From assembly GCA_023055425.1 (NCBI GenBank), contig JALGPY010000006.1, forward strand, positions 71,704,127 to 71,768,126: a DNA stretch of 64,000 nt, given 5' to 3'. Source of the DNA: Linanthus parryae (taxonomy: Eukaryota; Streptophyta; Magnoliopsida; Ericales; Polemoniaceae). The notes below the pieces were generated by a model. It searched no databases. It was not told the DNA's origin and was given only the letters and a program-made list of their open reading frames with translations. Below are positions 13,607-26,100 of this stretch, one piece after another (the first letter of the stretch is position 1; every line of letters begins with the position of its first letter). Made by a program: the position numbers and the translations under genes.

Positions 13607-13731
13607 TGATGATAATCATACTATGAAAACAAAAACTGTATAGTAAATAAAACTACTTTTATAATACCCACCAATGGCCCCGAAAATTCGTAAAACTCCC
13701 AAAATACCCCCGAAAATATCGGGGTATTACA
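10743..13731 (-). repeat. E3 3' LTR (left copy, 2,989 bp)
   Basis: Starts TGCAACAACCCGGG and ends GGGGTATTACA on the plus strand. Compared with the right copy I find one substitution (ATG versus ATT context near 12319) and one three-base change in the TAA microsatellite near 13603. It contains a GC-rich block (12720-12990) next to a GA run, and the same intron-like signals as the other gypsy LTRs. The ORFs in the GC-rich block exist on both strands and are not taken as genes. Confidence 0.92.
13550..13604. repeat. TAA microsatellite in E3 left LTR
   Basis: An almost pure (TAA)n tract followed by TGATGATGATAA. The copy in the right LTR (about 19010-19068) is three bases longer and has fewer TGA units, which is one of only two differences found between the LTRs. 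Confidence 0.9.
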
Positions 13732-13975
13732 TCACATCTCCCTTAAAACAAAGCTTCGTCCCCGAAGCTTAAAGTAAAACGAATCTTCCCATGCAAGTAT
13801 AAATTAGACATCCAAATTTAAGCGTAAATCAACTCTGCCCGTGCAAGCATGTAGTTCTAATGTGCACATGTAACATGACAACGCGGGTAATTAAATGCAG
13901 GGCTGTTAAATCACATCTCCCTTAAAAGGAGTGGCGTCCCCGTCACTCGAATCGAATCCGGTCGAAGAGGTGTGG
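13732..13975 (-). pseudogene. Pol 3' tail and polypurine tracts of E3
   Basis: On the minus strand the words GGGGACGCCACTCC then TTTTAAGGGAGATG (near 13950-13912) look like the last codons of a gypsy pol followed by a purine tract. A second, similar TTTTAAGGGAGATGTGA lies right beside the LTR at 13731. Two such tails about 180 bp apart suggest two different element ends joined together. Confidence 0.6.
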
Positions 13976-14079
13976 ATAAGGGAGAAATCAAGTTTGACAG
14001 GCTCGCAAACAAGGATATGACTCTGGTCAGGAATATAAGCTTTGAATTTGGGTCATGAAAAACGTTATGGAGTCTACCC

Positions 14080-15760
14080 AATACAAACGTTGAAGGATAT
14101 GATGACGTCAGCACATGTGTTAACGTTACCTAATGAAGGATGAGAATTTGAAGTCCATAGCGATGCATTCAAGCATGGGCTAGGATGTGTTTTAATGCAA
14201 AGAAAAACTGGCAAGGTGATCGCTTATGCTTCTAGGCAGCAAAAGTCTTATGACAAGAATTACCATGCTCATGATTTGGAGTTGGCAGTCATTGTGTTTG
14301 CACTGAAGATCACGAGACATTATATCAAAGGTACGAATTACAAAAATATACATATCACAAGAGCTCGAAGTACATATTAACCCAAAAGGAGTTGAATATG
14401 CGACAAAGAAGTTGGCTAGGGTTAGTGAAGGGCTACGACATTAATATCCAATACCACGAAAGAAAAGTAACTGTAGTAGCGGATGCATTGAGTTGGAATA
14501 CGAATTATACGGTAAAATCAACATGGGGTTTGCCAATTAAGCTTTGCGAAGAGTTTCGAAGGCTGGGGTTTTGAGTTTGCAAGAAGGGAACCACGAATAA
14601 CCTACTGTGTAATTTCAACGGCAGTACTAAACATCTTCGTAGAGATAAAGGAAGGACAAAACGAAGACGCTTTCCGACAAAATAACAAGGAAAATAAAAT
14701 CGACAAAGGTGAAACACTCGAGTTCAAAGTGGAGGTAAATAGTAGCGTGAAATTCAAAGAAATATGGTGTATATCAACGAAATGCGTGGATGTCAAAGAG
14801 AAGATTACGAAGGAAACTCATAACACACCATAATCGGTACATCCAGGAAAATGCAAGTTATACAAGGATTTGGAATAGTACTTGTGGTGGGAAGATATGA
14901 AGAAGGAAAATAGTTGATTTTGTCAAAAGGAACTTTCTGTATTTGACTTGTAAAAAGGTCATGCCCGAGCACCGGAGACTAGGCGGGATATTGCAATAAT
15001 TGGAGATTGGAAATGGGACTCCATCTAAATGGAATTTGTTACAACTTTACCTGTTCGACGAATGGATTGAACCAGATTTGAGTGGTAGTCGATTGACTGA
15101 ACGTGACGACAAGGTTCATTCTCGTGAAAGAAACGTAGAACATCGAAAAGAGGGCGGACGTATTTAACAAGAATGTGGTAAGACTATACAGAGTACCAAA
15201 CTTGATTATTTGTGATAGAGATTCAAACTTCATATCACATTTCTAGAAAGAGCTACAAAGTCCATGGGCACCAAGACGAGGTTTGACACAGAATTTCAAG
15301 CAACTACGGATGGAAATATTGAAAAGACGATTCAAACGTCGAAAGATATGCTAAGAGCTGGCATTTTGGGACTTTGGAGGTTCATGGATGGACAAGTTAC
15401 TACTAATCGAAATAGCTATCATGCTATCATAGGGATGACATCCTACGAAGCATTGCATAGGAGGAATGCAGGACACCACTGGATTGAAGCGAAATCAGCG
15501 AGACAATTATTCTTGGGCCACAAATGATCGAGGACCCGACAAACCAGAATCAGATGATTCAGCAAAGGATGAAGGCAGTCCGTGATCGACAAGAGCCTTG
15601 AGAGGATTTCAAGAAAAAGTCATCGGAGTTCAAGAATGGCGAAAAAGTGTTCATGGTGGTTTCACCTACGGAAGGGTTATGTGTTTTAAACAGAAAGGAA
15701 AGCTGAGCCCGAAGTTTATGAACCATGTGAGGTACTGGGTCGTTTAGGAGAGGTTCGTAA
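14080..15760 (+). pseudogene. Inverted RNase H-integrase fragment inside E3
   Basis: A gypsy pol piece on the opposite strand to its host element. RNase H is recognisable at 14080-14574 (LKDMMTSAHVLTLP, then VIAYASRQ, then [11 protein letters not shown], then ADAL), followed by a badly decayed integrase zinc domain (14800-14990), integrase core words (about 15040-15440) and a C-terminal piece with MIQQRMKAVRDRQ and NGEKVF (15540-15700). There are many stops and frame changes. The opposite orientation within a young element is the odd point. Confidence 0.82.
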
Positions 15761-15779
15761 GTCTTCACATCTGAGAGGA

Positions 15780-15930
15780 TGGTTAGGATTGACACTAGTT
15801 GGAATTTGGGTCCACTGGTTATACCCTTATAGGATAGACGTTCACCTTTCGGTCCATGTAATCTAACTTAAGATGACATATATGTTACCAAGATCGAAAA
15901 GGACTCTACTCCAGTTCACATACATGCACC
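15780..15930 (-). pseudogene. Protease-region fragment inside E3
   Basis: The plus-strand text resembles the E1 protease region at 1627-1800 (the stretch reading GGGTCC.TTGGTTATACCCTTATA). It therefore encodes, on the minus strand, the end of a gypsy protease and its link to RT. About 150 bp are left. Between here and 16187 I see only A/T-rich leader sequence. Confidence 0.65.
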
Positions 15931-16187
15931 ACATAAGTTTTCAACAAGTAAACATTTATTAATCCACCCATCAAATAATCCAAATAATAAGTTATCCCTA
16001 CACACTTAATAGGGGTTAACAAATAATCATACAAAACAACGGCTATGCGAACCCATATCCCCGGCTTGTTTAGTTTTAATTTCCGGTTTTAGTTGTCCTA
16101 TGTCCATTTTAAATTTTGAAAAAGTTCCAATTATTTTTAATCTTTATTTAACGGAAATCGAAAAGTCGCAATAGCGTTGGAACCGTC

Positions 16188-16200
16188 GGCTCTGATACCA
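16188..16200 (-). other. E3 primer-binding site (initiator Met tRNA)
   Basis: Minus strand TGGTATCAGAGCC, two bases from the LTR end at 16203. A full match to the standard plant initiator-Met primer site. Confidence 0.92.
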
Positions 16201-16202
16201 TC

Positions 16203-19011
16203 TGCAACAACCCGGGATCCTACGGTTCCTGCTAGCACAACTTAACGATGATCCAAATAATACTTTATTAAATAAAAGGGAAAACCTTCCTTACAAAGTT
16301 TTAAAGAAAACAGCGATGACAAAACTTAAATTCTCGAAATACAAATAAAGCTGACAATTTAACTAGGTGATTCCTAGCTTGTTATTCGCCTTCAGCTACG
16401 TGTGCGCATTTCCCCCACCTTTAATCATAACCTGCGGTTTTAAAATAGCAAAAGCCGACGCAGGAAAACGTTTATCAGTAAAAACTGAGTAAGCACATAC
16501 TACAATGAGTAAAACGAGAGTTTTTGGCTAGAACATACATGATAATAAGAACCTTTGAAATAACGCGAGTGTAAAATACATGATTTAGAGAACTTTGGAA
16601 TTTAAACCGAATATAAAACGAGTACCACTTTCATTTATTAGTTTGGCTGAGGCATGAAAACCCAGCGGGTAACGTATGTCCACAGAGAGGTCACGATGCA
16701 ATATATAAAAAGGTACCTCTTGGGACATCGCACGTCCCAATTCACCAAGAGCGTTAGAAGGTAGCCCTACGCATACCCCGCTCGAACCATACTATAGGAC
16801 CTTAAGTGTCGACACCCCTATACCGCAGTGACCTACGTCAGTATAGGTAGTACTCTATAGTTTCCACGCCTTATAAAGCCCATATAGGGTCCTTGGCCGT
16901 ATTAGCCTTCACACACATCCTCTGTACATCGCCCCATATCCATTATCGTTCATTAAATCCAAGTTTTCAGTTTATTTCCAGGATAAACAGTCTTTCCAAA
17001 ATTGTCTTGACAGAAATATAAACTTTGAAGTAAACATTTGAAGAGTAACGCACGATATGTCAAAATCCATTATAACTCACACCAAAGCACATTTTGATAG
17101 TTGAAGACATTGTACATATGTACTTACCTGAATCGAAGAGAGTTCGTCACACGAAGGCAAGCAAAGTCCTACTCGTGGTATGGACCTTCCACAAATTCAC
17201 CGTCTATGATCTCGGTGTCTACAATAATCACATAGTCCTAGATTAACACATATTCATCACACGGCAGATTGTAATTAAACTTGCCCTATATGAAATGCAA
17301 GTGCAACCCCCAACAACTTTCCCCAAGAGAAAAACAATTTTATGTCTATAAACATAAGTTTAGGATTTACTTTAAAATAGGATAGTTGTTATAAACTAGA
17401 TTGAAAATAATAACATATTTTATGAAAAGAAAAAGATAGTATTTAGTTTAAGAGTCGCATTTGTTTTAGGTAAACAACTAGTTAACTAAACAAACAGCTT
17501 GTTTGTGAGAGCGAAAAAAAAACATTATTATTAATAATGGCTTAAGACTCCTACTTTCATTATGGGTAAGTTGTCACAAAAATGCTAATAAATGAGAATG
17601 AAGAAGTCACTTTTCATATGCCCATAAAATACTCGTTAACTAGTTTGTTAAGAAATACACTATAATTTACTGTAGCATAGTTACTGGCATTATAAGAAAA
17701 TACTATTTTATAAATGATAAAAAAAATGATATATATACTTACTTATTCCAAAATCAGTTTGTTATTGCTGTAAATAATTAAATAAAACTTTAATTTATAT
17801 AGTAAATAAATAAGAAATCATACTTCAAATAAAACCCCTATTATAACATAAACAGTTTCAGCTAAAGACAGAGACATCCCTACAGATCTCAGAAAGTACA
17901 CCCAATTCCCCCATATGTTCATAACATACAAAAAGTACCACCAAGTATTATAAAACAATAGTTCTTTTCGCTGCCATCATCTTCTCAAAATTGGTTTCCC
18001 CTAAATTCGTAACCCACTGTAACCAATGTGTTCAAACAATCTACACAACCCCATTACATTCAAACCCACATACTTAACACCTACACCCGTGTACAAGATG
18101 GCAAGACAAAATTGATTTCAGAAAACAACATGATTGAAGTACAACAATGGGGTTTTGATTACCGATCGGAAAAGATGAAGGGGAGTCGGCGATGGCGATG
18201 GGGGTTTGGGTCTGCCGCTGCTTCGGTTCGCCGGAAAGAAAGAGGGACGGGAGAGAGGCGGTGGCAGCGACGGCGCGACGCAGGGGAGCCGAGGACGACG
18301 ACGATGATGGGGCAGAGGGGGGCGACGGCGGCGCAGCGGCGTCGCGCGGCTGGCAGCGCCGGTCCTGGGTCGGCGTTCGGCTCGCCGGCCTTGGGCTCGG
18401 CGGCTGCTGGGTTCTCTCGGCCAAAACAGAGAGCGAGAGAGAGACTGAGAGAGAGAGAGAGTTGCTGGGTTTGTTCTTGGGTGAAAACCCAAATCGGAAA
18501 AAAAATCAAATTCGTGGAGGACATTACGGGTTCAAATTGGAATGGTAAATTGGAGCAATTGATTTCGAAGATTGATTTTAGGCTTGATTGGCGCGGATTG
18601 GGACGGAAATGAGAGAAGTCAAAATCGAGTCTTGCCGGAAAAATTAGCAGAGGAAAAAGCTCTGCTGAAAATGGAAGGATGGGGAAGATGGTTGGTGAAG
18701 CTATTGGGTGTGGCGGGTGCGCTACACCACGCGGTGGTCCGTCACGTAAAATTAATGAAAGTTATATTTTTGGACACGCTAAAAAGATTACACGACCCGC
18801 TACACTTCACCAACTTCTATACACATAACTAACTAAAACAACAGTAATCTTTAAAAACAAATGTTTTTGATAAAAGTAATAATAATAATATTAATAATAC
18901 TATAACACTAATAATGATAATTATAATAGGAAGAAAACTATCTTCTAAAGGAGACACAATTACTTTTTGTTAAAACTAATTATAATAAACATAGTAGTAG
19001 TTGTAGTAGTA

Positions 19012-19072
<61 letters not shown>

Positions 19073-19194
19073 TGATAATCATACTATGAAAACAAAAACT
19101 GTATAGTAAATAAAACTACTTTTATAATACCCACCAATGGCCCCGAAAATTCGTAAAACTCCCAAAATACCCCCGAAAATATCGGGGTATTACA
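16203..19194 (-). repeat. E3 5' LTR (right copy, 2,992 bp)
   Basis: The second copy of the E3 LTR, offset 5,460 bp from the left copy. On the minus strand the intron-like signals are: acceptor TTGTAG (17224-17219), a 91-nt mini-exon (17218-17128), donor GTAAGT (17127-17122) and a second acceptor CCGCAG (16437-16432). The GTGTCGACAC box is at 16798-16818. The GC-rich leader block lies at 18180-18450. Confidence 0.92.
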
Positions 19195-22176
19195 TTAGTG
19201 GTTATTGAAAAGTTGGTTTAAGCTTCGAGGACGAAGCTCTCTTTAAAGTGGGAAGGATGAAAAACCCCGTTATGTAGATACATATATTTTCTGATATTAT
19301 TATAAGTGTGAGAATTTATTTTTATTGTTTGGAAGTTTTTGTGACTTTTATCAAACTTAATTAGTGTCTTTTTACTAAGTTAGGGGGTAGTATATGTTTT
19401 TTACCTAAACTAGGTGGTGGATAAGTGTCTTTTATATATAATTTGTTGTAGTAACTAAGTATTTTATTTGTTAAAAAGTAGCGGGTCATGTACACGTTTT
19501 TAACGTGACCAAAAAAGTGACTTTTGGTTAAATATTACGTACCCAACCATTGTGTGGATTGGTACTCCAGCCACCCCCTAATCTTTCACCATCATCCTCT
19601 CCAAACTCCATCTCCTAGCAGGAGAGTTCTTCACCGCCGCCTACATCACCGCCTCCAACACCAACTCCACAAATTTGACCCCATTTTCTCCCATTTTTCG
19701 ACCCAATACACTCATAATCCACCAAGGACCAATGATTTCTCACCAAGAAACCCAATTATGCCCAAAACATGGTTCGATGGAATCAAAATTGTCGCCGGTG
19801 GGTTTCCTATTACTTGCCGGATTCTTAACCCAAGGAAGTATAAACCCCCTCAAACTCAGAGCAAACCCTCACCAACACCACTCTCAATCTATCCCTCTCA
19901 ATTTCACTCACTCTCTCTCTCTCTCTCTCTCTCGTCCGGGATGCCGAGAAGACCCAGCCGGGTCTGACGCCGCTGCCCAGCTGCCGCTGTCGTCGTGCGT
20001 CGTCCAGCCCGTCGCATCCGTCGTCGTCTCCTTTCTATTTTTCTGGTAAATCCCCAACTCCATTCTTGATTCAACTGGTTTTGGTTGCTTTGAAACTCCA
20101 TGGGTGTGTTGAAAAAAATGGTTCCTTCGAGTTTTTAAAGAAGAAAGTGGACTGAAACTAATGGTAAATTATTGGGGGTTGTTTTGAATGTTATGAAAAT
20201 TGTAGGGTGGTGCTGGACCTTTTCCAAAAAGTGTTTAAAGGTCGTTTGTTTAGTTTGTGTTGTAACATAACTATACCCAATTATGGTTTGTTTTATGAAA
20301 TGTTGTTTATTTATTACTTAACCAATTACCTATGGTTCTAAAAAGAAAATAGTTCTAGGGCTAAAATCCTTTAGTGCTTTACTTTTTAAAAAGTAATAAT
20401 TTAGTCAATTAGTTCTTTATTCTAAAAAGAAAACTTTTTAAGCATTATAAGTTATAATAACACAATATTAAAAGCGTTAGGTTATATATATACTAGAGTA
20501 TTGCCCGTTCCCGAGGGCACTATCCCTAAATTGGATAGTTTTTAAATTTAGAGGTTTTTTTAAATGAATTTAGAGGTGTTATCCAAAAATTATTTACAAA
20601 TGTGGTGAAAAAAAATCCAAGTATGGGATGAGCATTATAATGGACGTGGGAATCACTCACAACCTATCTACTATTAGTTAAGGATGTAGTTGAGAAAAAC
20701 CTCTCTCCTATTAGTTAGGGATGTCCAAGGAAAGTGGGTAGTTAGGGATGTCTAAAGAGAGTGGATAGTTAGAGATGTAATAAGTAGGTGCGATGTAATG
20801 GTGGAGATGAGGTTGATTTAATCTAACAGTTGAAAAAAAATAAGTTAGTTACACCATGCTATTTTATAATATATATATATTGTGAATAAAAGTCGTAGTT
20901 TTACCTTAGTAAATTCTGGGAAGATAATTGGGGGTTGCATTTGCATTTACATGTATGAATTTGTGTGCCATATGATAATTAGAATATTGTTAACTTGTAG
21001 GCGACGAGATCTCAGACGAAGGGTACGTCGACTCGTCAAGTATTACGACTGACTTGCTGGAGTTGTGTTTATTTGAGGTGAGTAAACATGCCATACCTAG
21101 TGTGCCTAATGCCCTTTAGTGTCAAAAGATTTCTTCCTACTTATCTCAAAATGAGTTTATGTGTTGTGTGCTATTTGAACAATGATTTCCACTTGTTGAA
21201 TCGTTTCTCTGAAAACATCACTATAATCTAATAATTGATGATAACGAAAAGTGGAAGAGTTGTGCGGGGTTGTTTCATGGTTACTTTTGGCTTGGTCGTG
21301 TTGAGCCGAGAGTTGCCAAGGAAGGCCAATGTTCCTATATATAGGGCATAAGAGTGCCGTTACGAGGGGTTAATGCGGTCGTAACAGATGGCTAGATAAC
21401 CGCCTCGTACACCGCACATTATTCGTATATATAGGGAACATTACACGATCGTCCGCATATGTAGGACACGTCCCAACTGTTGACAGTATATATAGGACAC
21501 GTTACACGATCATTAAATCTCTCTGACAGTTAACAAGGTTCGCGCGCGATTATGGTCGTGGCTCGCACGCGACGAGGCTTACTCTAACCTCCAAGCCACT
21601 TGAACCCTACAACTCCCGCGAGGTTAGTATCGAGGGCGACCCTGTCTCACAACCCCCATATGAATAAGTGTGAATGTAAAGGTAATAATAAAGTATTAGT
21701 GGAAAACCGTCAAACCTCCTAGATGACTGCCACGTGGATGGTGATCAACCTGCCTGGGATGCACTATCTACAGCTACAAATTGCTTATTGTTTTGCAAAT
21801 TATTTCTTCATCATTTTACATGCTTGGGTGTTTATTTGCTCATTATTTATTGCTGATTTTGGAACTGTGGTGTTCCCTTTCTGTTTCCTGCACCACAGGT
21901 TTAGATGGGAGCTTAGCTTAGCGGGAGCGCGATTCATCACATTATTTAGAAGTTTCACATTTAAATTTCTTAGAACTCTTCTTAGTTATCATTGAATTCT
22001 GGATTTGTTTTATGCCCGTGTTTAAGACACTAATTTGAACTTTAATAAGTATTATTTTAAGACTTGATGAATGTTATGCTTGACACTCTGTTTTAAATCT
22101 CCTTGTATCCGGGTTTCATCTCGGGTACAGAGTGACACCCCCGAATTTCCAGCTTGGTTATTTTAGGGGTGTTACA
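19195..22176 (+). mobile_element. E4: 3' end of a plus-strand Ty3/gypsy element
   Basis: The first 63 bases (19195-19257) hold the last pol codons of the type found at the end of many plant gypsy elements (GAGGACGAAGCTCTCTTTAA, then purine-rich AAAGTGGGAAGGA). A full-length LTR follows. No primer site follows the LTR, so it is the 3' copy. The rest of the element is missing; its left boundary is the E3 LTR. Confidence 0.8.
19258..22176 (+). repeat. E4 3' LTR (2.9 kb)
   Basis: Starts TGAAAAACCCCG and ends GGGGTGTTACA. It contains a CT microsatellite with a GC-rich leader (19905-20045), a donor-like GTAAAT (20046), acceptor TTGTAG then a 77-nt mini-exon (21001-21077), donor GTGAGT (21078) and acceptor CACCACAG (ending 21898). 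Its 3' third is clearly related to the E5 LTR (shared GTGAGTAAACATGC, CTGCACCACAGGT and GAGTGACACCCCC words). The ORFs inside it are taken as chance. Confidence 0.82.
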
Positions 22177-22322
22177 AAGGTAAAGAAATAAAAATCAAAT
22201 TCTTGTTGCTAAAAAAGATTAAATTTCCTAATAAAAATAGTAAAATTTAAAGAAAAAGTGGAAATCCAAAATTTATGAGATGTTTACATAAATACCCTTT
22301 TGTGTATTTCAAATCTGCAACA

Positions 22323-22329
22323 GGGCCCA
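22323..22329 (+). promoter_or_regulatory. Possible site II element upstream of EMG1
   Basis: GGGCCCA (TGGGCC on the minus strand) fits the site II class bound by TCP factors in promoters of plant ribosome-biogenesis genes. It is about 470 bp upstream of the likely transcript start because a MITE lies between. Short motif, so it could be chance. Confidence 0.3.
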
Positions 22330-22339
22330 CTTAGATAAA

Positions 22340-22760
22340 GTGCTTGTTTGGTTCGCGATTTGAGATTAAAATCTGCCAAAAAATTTAATCTCGTTTGTTT
22401 CGTAGATTTTTTGAGTCAGATTTTAATTTAAGTTGGCTGATAATCTGCAGATTGAATAATCTCCGATTTTGGAGATTTTTTAGGTATAGTGTCTAAAGTA
22501 ACCATACTCTACCATTTTTAATGCATAAATTGTTAATTTGTTCAAACGCATAACATATTAGATGTATCATAAGTTCAAATAATGACATTTTTTATAAATA
22601 TGATAGTAAAAGCTGCAAGTGTTGCCAAACGCAATTAAATTTTAATTCAAGATTTTCAGTGCATACCAAACAGTTTTCAGATTATAATTTTAGTCAGCTT
22701 ATTCACCCCAGATTATTTTCATCAGATTATTGAGATTTTAAGCTCGAACCAAACATGCTC
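22340..22760. mobile_element. MITE just upstream of EMG1
   Basis: The ends are inverted: the left reads GTGCTTGTTTGGTTCG and the right reads CGAACCAAACATGCTC, matching over about 14 of 16 bases. The interior is A/T-rich with further inverted words (GATTAAAATCTG near the left, CAGATTATTGAGATTTTAAG near the right). It is 421 bp and non-coding, as expected for a hAT- or Harbinger-type MITE. I could not settle the target duplication, so the superfamily stays open. Confidence 0.75.
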
Positions 22761-22789
22761 AAAATGACAGTCGCACAACTAAAATCTTT

Positions 22790-23118
22790 ACTCAGCCGTC
22801 TAAAACCCCAAATTGCAACCTACAGAGCAGAGCAAACAGAGAGCTATCCCCGCACGGCGGCGCGCAGTGGACTCGTTTACTCGTCTATCGGAGTCTGCCT
22901 CCGGCGAATCGTGTTCTCCTATACACAAGAACTCCGACGACTTCCTCCACCAGATTCCATACTTCCAAGTTCCAAACCCTAGGTAAATAATCTGATATTT
23001 AACTCCATTTTCGGCTAATTGAGCTTTTGAATTTGTGGGTTTCGGTCGCTGATTGATAGATAATGTTAAACTTGACGTTTTTTTGTTTTTCTGTAAACAA
23101 ATTCAGAGAACCCACAAA
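22790..23118 (+). promoter_or_regulatory. EMG1 5' UTR with telo-box and 5'-UTR intron
   Basis: A pyrimidine-rich first exon ends ...AAACCCTAG|GTAAAT (22982/22983), and the next exon begins after ATTCAG at 23107, 12 nt before the start codon. The inferred UTR intron is 22983-23106. AAACCCTA (22974-22981) is a telo-box, common near the start of plant ribosomal-protein and ribosome-biogenesis genes. The upstream edge of the exon is a guess, since no TATA box is obvious. Confidence 0.6.
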
Positions 23119-26100
23119 ATGGTTCGACCTTATACCATGAAAGGGCAAAAGAGAAAGAAGAGAGACGAGAAGTACGACAGAGAAGACCCTGAAGAATACA
23201 CTGATGATGAAGAAAAGCAAGAGAAGGAGACTACAGATGGGCCAGCTGAAGAGAAGGATTCAGCTGATGTTCATGACCTTGCTGGTATTCCAGTTGAAGC
23301 TGTTGTTGAGAAGAATCAGCCTGGGGCTATCTTCATTCTTGAGAAGGCCTCTCTGGAAGTAGCAAAAGTGGGCAAGGTATGAACAGATTATGGTTTTATA
23401 ATTTTATTAACCAGTTAAATGTTTCGAAGGGTGTTCTGTCCTGGCTTTTATGAATATTTCTGGGGTTGAAGTTTGTGTCTTGTTTTACAGAGTTACCAGC
23501 TCTTGAACTCAGATGATCATGCTAATTTTCTGAAAAGGAATAACAGAAACCCTGCGGAGTACCGGCCTGATATTGCTCATCAGGTTAGTTAACTTCTGGC
23601 TGACGTTCTCAGTTGCTTTCATTTCCAGGAGACATTGAATTTTATTGTGACAACACTTGTGTTGTGTACTGATTCAGCACTCCTTTTGTCCCAGTACTTG
23701 TACAATTGCCACAATGAGATGTGATTTTTGTTTTTATTTCCCATATTTGAAAGCGGTAATATTGGAGATGTGATTGCCGAATTGTTCCGAGGCTCTATTG
23801 CTCCCAAAAAATTGCATTGTTGAGATGACGTACCAACCACTTTAGGATGAATTTCGGGATTATAGTAACAGGATGTAGCTAATGGGGAGATCTGTTATTG
23901 TACAAAGTGAATAATAGTGGGGTACAGGGGAAGAACAGCCATTCGAGAAACAACACTTGCTAAACTATACTGAAACAACACTTGCTAAACTATACTGAAT
24001 CAACACTTGCAAAATTATAGCTTATCAGATAAGCAATACGATAAACATTTACGAGCTTTGTTGATTCAGGCAATGAGATAGTTAGAAACACCCACTGATG
24101 GATGAAATGAGCAGGGCATGATTAGAAAACATTACTGAACTAGTAGAATATATGTGAATGACATGCTCACAAAGTTCCATGCAGGATACATGTGGTGGTG
24201 GGATATTCTTACTTGGGTGAATGGTAGCATGTTTGCGGACAGTAAGATACATGTGTTTGTATGACAAGATTGGAAAATACGTTTACCAACTAATACCCCA
24301 AATTAGGGGAACAGGTTTTGATTTCCTTGTCCCCTTCATTTTTTCACAAATGAAGCATCAGTGATTCTCTGGGGTGCTACTAGTCAAAATCTTTTGGTGC
24401 TCCAATCCATCTGATGCTTGTGCACTCTCAGGGGTGGTGTGTTACACCTATATAATATATGTTGATCTTTTCTTCAAACATGTATTGAGGCTGCACATTG
24501 AAAATATGAGGTGGTGGCGTAAACACAATTAAATGTCTCTCACCTAGTAGCCTCTGTTTTATCTGCAGTGGTTAGTTGAGAACAAGAGAAGAGAATGCAT
24601 GGTAGATAGATAAATTCAGCGAATGCTGTCCTTTAAATTTCATTAGGGCCTCCTAAAATATTCTAGTAGCTTCTGTTTTATCTGCAGTGTGCTGTCCTTG
24701 GATATACTTGGCAAGTATCTCACAGTTGACTGATATAAAACTAACACATTTGTCCAAGAAAAATAATAACAATACGTACACAAAATTGACTTATGTCAAC
24801 TCATTTGCTTCCCAATTTCCCCAGAGCCAGCACGTAAATGAACCTGTGTTGTCCCTGCATCCTTCTGTGTGCTTCGTAGTTTATGACACTGAGACTTAGT
24901 TTTTTTCAAGGTTACTGAGTATCTCATTGAATGCAGTTTATTCTTCTAGAAACAAAACACCTAAAATAAACTAATTGTTTACTTTAGTTTTTTTTATGGT
25001 TATTGAGTATTCTCGGTTTTTGAAGTCCATCTGTTGATTCTGCTCCAGGCTATCCTTGCTATTTTAGATAGCCCCCTAAATAAGGCTGGCAGAATGAAAG
25101 CCTTATATGTGAAAACCGAGAAAGGTGTCCTATTTGAGATTAAGCCACATGTCCGCATTCCAAGGACATACAAGCGTTTTTCTGGCATCATGTGTAAGTT
25201 GCAGCTAACTCTACTCAAACATTTCTTTATTATATACTCCTTCCTTGTTGGAATTGAAGCTCATCTTTCCCGATGATCATTTCAGTGCAGCTGCTACAAA
25301 AATTGAGTATAAGTGCTGTTGGCAAGCGTGAAAAGCTGTTGCGTGTGATCAAGAACCCAGTAACCCAGTATTTACCAATCAACTCTCGGAAGATAGGTAT
25401 GTGAACAATGCATGTCACACATTTTCTTATATTTAACACTTCACCTAATACTGTTACTGGCATGACAGGCTTCTCATATAGTTCGGAAAAGTTGGTTGAT
25501 ATACAAGATTATGTAGCTGCTGTTAGCGATGACGTGAATTTCGTTTTTGTGGTAAGCACAAACACATATTATGCATTGTGGTTTGATACACATTTGATTA
25601 GAACTATATTTCTTGGTTTATTTGAACAGGTAGGTGCAATGGCCCATGGAAAAATTGACAAGGATTGTGCCGAAGATTACATCTCAAGTAAGCGAATATC
25701 TGAATATCCTCATTTTTTCCTTCACATGATATGGGTGGATTACAGCGATATCTGTTTAGGTTCTACTTATTGCTATATGAAGTTTATAGTCCATGTCTAA
25801 ATGGTAGTCTTTCAGTCTCACTCGAGGGTCTGGTATCTTGTGTGCCAACAGTGGTAGGTTGAAATCCTATATCTATATAGGACGCTAAAATTTGTGTTGA
25901 ATACATTGATTTCTCAGTGTTCCTATCCTTGCGTCGCCGGATTGTTCAATAATAGGGAAATCGATCTGCACTTCTTCTGACTGGATAGCGTCCTCTTTGA
26001 CATGTTGGGTGGGCATGCAGTTTAGGAAAATAGGGTATTGACTAGTGAATAAGCTAAACTTCCACTGATTTCTACATAAAATTGAAGTAGAATTTGGGAT

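Larger units (their letters stand above)
10743..19194 (-). mobile_element. E3: young non-autonomous gypsy-type element with near-identical LTRs
   Basis: Two direct repeats, 10743-13731 and 16203-19194, flank a 2.47-kb interior. The tRNA-Met primer site at 16200-16188 (minus) and a purine tract next to 13731 show that the element runs on the minus strand. The interior lacks any usable gag or pol: it joins a minus-strand pol tail, a plus-strand RNase H/integrase piece and a minus-strand protease piece. LTR identity implies a very recent insertion, so it must have been moved by proteins made elsewhere. The five bases outside the two ends (ATACC and TTAGT) do not match, so no target duplication is visible. 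Confidence 0.85.

Noticed and set aside
19524..20101. Host exon captured in the E4 LTR (CT run, Ser/Pro/His-rich ORF)
   Set aside because: The CT run plus GC-rich leader recurs in the other gypsy LTRs, so it is an LTR trait; no host domain is recognisable.
21723..21995. 90-codon ORF in the E4 LTR
   Set aside because: Hydrophobic chance ORF crossing the putative acceptor at 21898; it is not kept in the related E5 LTRs.
23053..23118. In-frame upstream ATG extending EMG1 by 22 codons
   Set aside because: It lies in the inferred 5'-UTR intron, and the family starts MVRPY at 23119.
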